DNA from: Kineothrix alysoides
GTDB taxonomy: Bacteria; Bacillota; Clostridia; Lachnospirales; Lachnospiraceae
Length of the DNA stretch: 64,000 nt
Direction: 5' to 3'
NCBI RefSeq assembly: GCF_000732725.1
Contig: NZ_JPNB01000001.1
Location: 1,550,001 to 1,614,000 of the forward strand
A program made the translations under genes and the position numbers. Shown piece by piece: positions 63,341-64,000 of this stretch. The notes beneath the pieces are model-generated. The model saw only the letters and a list, made by a program, of their open reading frames with translations. It made no database searches and had not been told where the DNA came from. Positions within the stretch are counted from its first letter, which is position 1; each line of letters starts with the position of its first letter.

Positions 63341-64000
63341 AATTCGAAGCTCCTGTCATAAATGGCTTTTACACCACATTTTCCGCCCACCTTTTCAAGC
63401 AATATATAGCGCCCGAAACTTTTATTTTTCTTTAAATCAAATAAAAAGCTTTTATTCATCACATCCTCCAGAGAATCCCCGTGTATGGTAGCTATGACCT
63501 TGCTCCCGCACTGCATGACCTGATGTACCGCCTTCATGTCCTCTTCGCATCCCAGCTCGTCTACCGCTACCGCCTGAGGGGACATGGAGCGTATCAGCAT
63601 CATCATTCCAAGCACCTTCGGACACGCGTCCAGGATATCCGTTCTTATTCCCACGTCGTTCTGAGGCCTTCCAAGATAACTGCCCGCAATTTCTGAACGC
63701 TCGTCCACTACTCCTACCGCCATCCCCTTACCATATGAATTCCCGTCGGATATTTGTCGTATCATATCCCTAAGCAGCGTAGTTTTTCCACAGCCCGGAG
63801 GTGAAATCAATAAAGAATTAAACAGCCTCCCCTCTTCATATATATAAGGGAGGAGCATATCTGCCGCCCCTTTGATTTCATGGGAAACACGTATATTCAT
63901 ATAACTGATATGCTTTATATTTCGTATGATATTGCCTTCCTGCAATATGACTTGTCCGGCAAGTCCAATTCTGTGCCCTCCGGGTATCGTCATAAAGCCT
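63328..64000 (-). CDS. spoIIIAA: Stage III sporulation protein AA, C-terminal part (runs off right edge)
   Basis: The AAA-type ATPase of the SpoIIIA complex. The frame stays open to the window edge, and the first methionine visible (in GFMTIPGGHRIGL) is internal. The Walker A is LISPPGCGKTTLLRD and Walker B is AVAVDELGCEED, followed by HQVMQCGSKVIATIHGDSLED. About 100 N-terminal residues lie outside the window. Confidence 0.94.
   Translation of the reverse strand, partial: GFMTIPGGHRIGLAGQVILQEGNIIRNIKHISYMNIRVSHEIKGAADMLLPYIYEEGRLFNSLLISPPGCGKTTLLRDMIRQISDGNSYGKGMAVGVVDERSEIAGSYLGRPQNDVGIRTDILDACPKVLGMMMLIRSMSPQAVAVDELGCEEDMKAVHQVMQCGSKVIATIHGDSLEDVMNKSFLFDLKKNKSFGRYILLEKVGGKCGVKAIYDRSFELCYG

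Noticed and set aside
1-64000. tRNA genes, rRNA genes and CRISPR arrays
   Set aside because: Reading intergenic regions on both strands I found no cloverleaf, rRNA-like sequence or regularly spaced repeats. Short RNA genes could still be missed by eye.

Overview
The window looks like chromosomal sequence from a low-to-moderate GC, endospore-lineage clostridium, most likely in or near the Lachnospiraceae. The evidence is the spoIIIA operon, spoIVB next to spo0A, a spoIIM-like gene, CotF-like coat proteins, RNase Y, RemA, RqcH and strong GGAGG ribosome binding sites. Nearly all of it is core chromosome. I see no rRNA, tRNA, CRISPR array, prophage or transposase gene. Most genes lie on the minus strand.

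Layout. 1-5.0 kb: the 5' part of a CotH-like gene and the glycolytic cluster gap-pgk-tpiA. 5-11.4 kb: a PHP phosphatase, the Fe-S/thiolation set nifS-nifU-mnmA, a flippase-like protein and DAHP synthase with an operator-like dyad in its promoter. 11.5-18.8 kb: xerD, spoIIM, a Nudix hydrolase, an aminotransferase, rny, recX and recA, with two SOS-type boxes at the recA promoter. 19-25.6 kb: a membrane protein, cinA, pgsA, rimO, rpoZ, gmk, remA and a YicC protein. 25.7-30.5 kb: rqcH, an acetyltransferase, two CotF-like genes, a wrecked mntP, a CPBP protease and an unknown gene. 30.5-34.8 kb: an opuA glycine-betaine transporter downstream of a BusR-type (GntR plus RCK_C) regulator, which suggests c-di-AMP control of osmolyte uptake. 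34.8-38 kb: thiD-thiM-thiE behind two tandem TPP riboswitches, each with its own terminator, and a decayed HAD gene at the operon's end. 38-43.2 kb: a double-Nudix fusion, a DUF2798-like gene behind a promoter/terminator leader, murJ and glgA. 43.2-64 kb: spo0A, spoIVB, recN, argR, nadK, tlyA, dxs, ispA, xseB, xseA, nusB, an Asp23 protein, a transglutaminase-like lipoprotein, prfC, deoB and the spoIIIAA-AH operon, which runs off the right edge.

The main surprise is spo0A. At its normal locus, with a good promoter and ribosome binding site, it encodes only 173 residues. The first ~38 residues of the receiver domain and an intact DNA-binding domain remain. The phosphorylation site and most of the receiver are gone, in a single open frame. 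The known laboratory sad67 allele of Bacillus subtilis is also an internal receiver deletion and is phosphorylation-independent. This gene could therefore be a natural constitutive Spo0A or a step in loss of sporulation control. Two other genes, mntP and a HAD phosphatase, also show internal deletions plus frameshifts, so deletion-driven decay may be common in this lineage. A 91-bp MITE-like element with perfect 14-bp inverted ends and a 12-bp flanking direct repeat sits downstream of dxs, and a diverged relative lies upstream of the PHP phosphatase gene.
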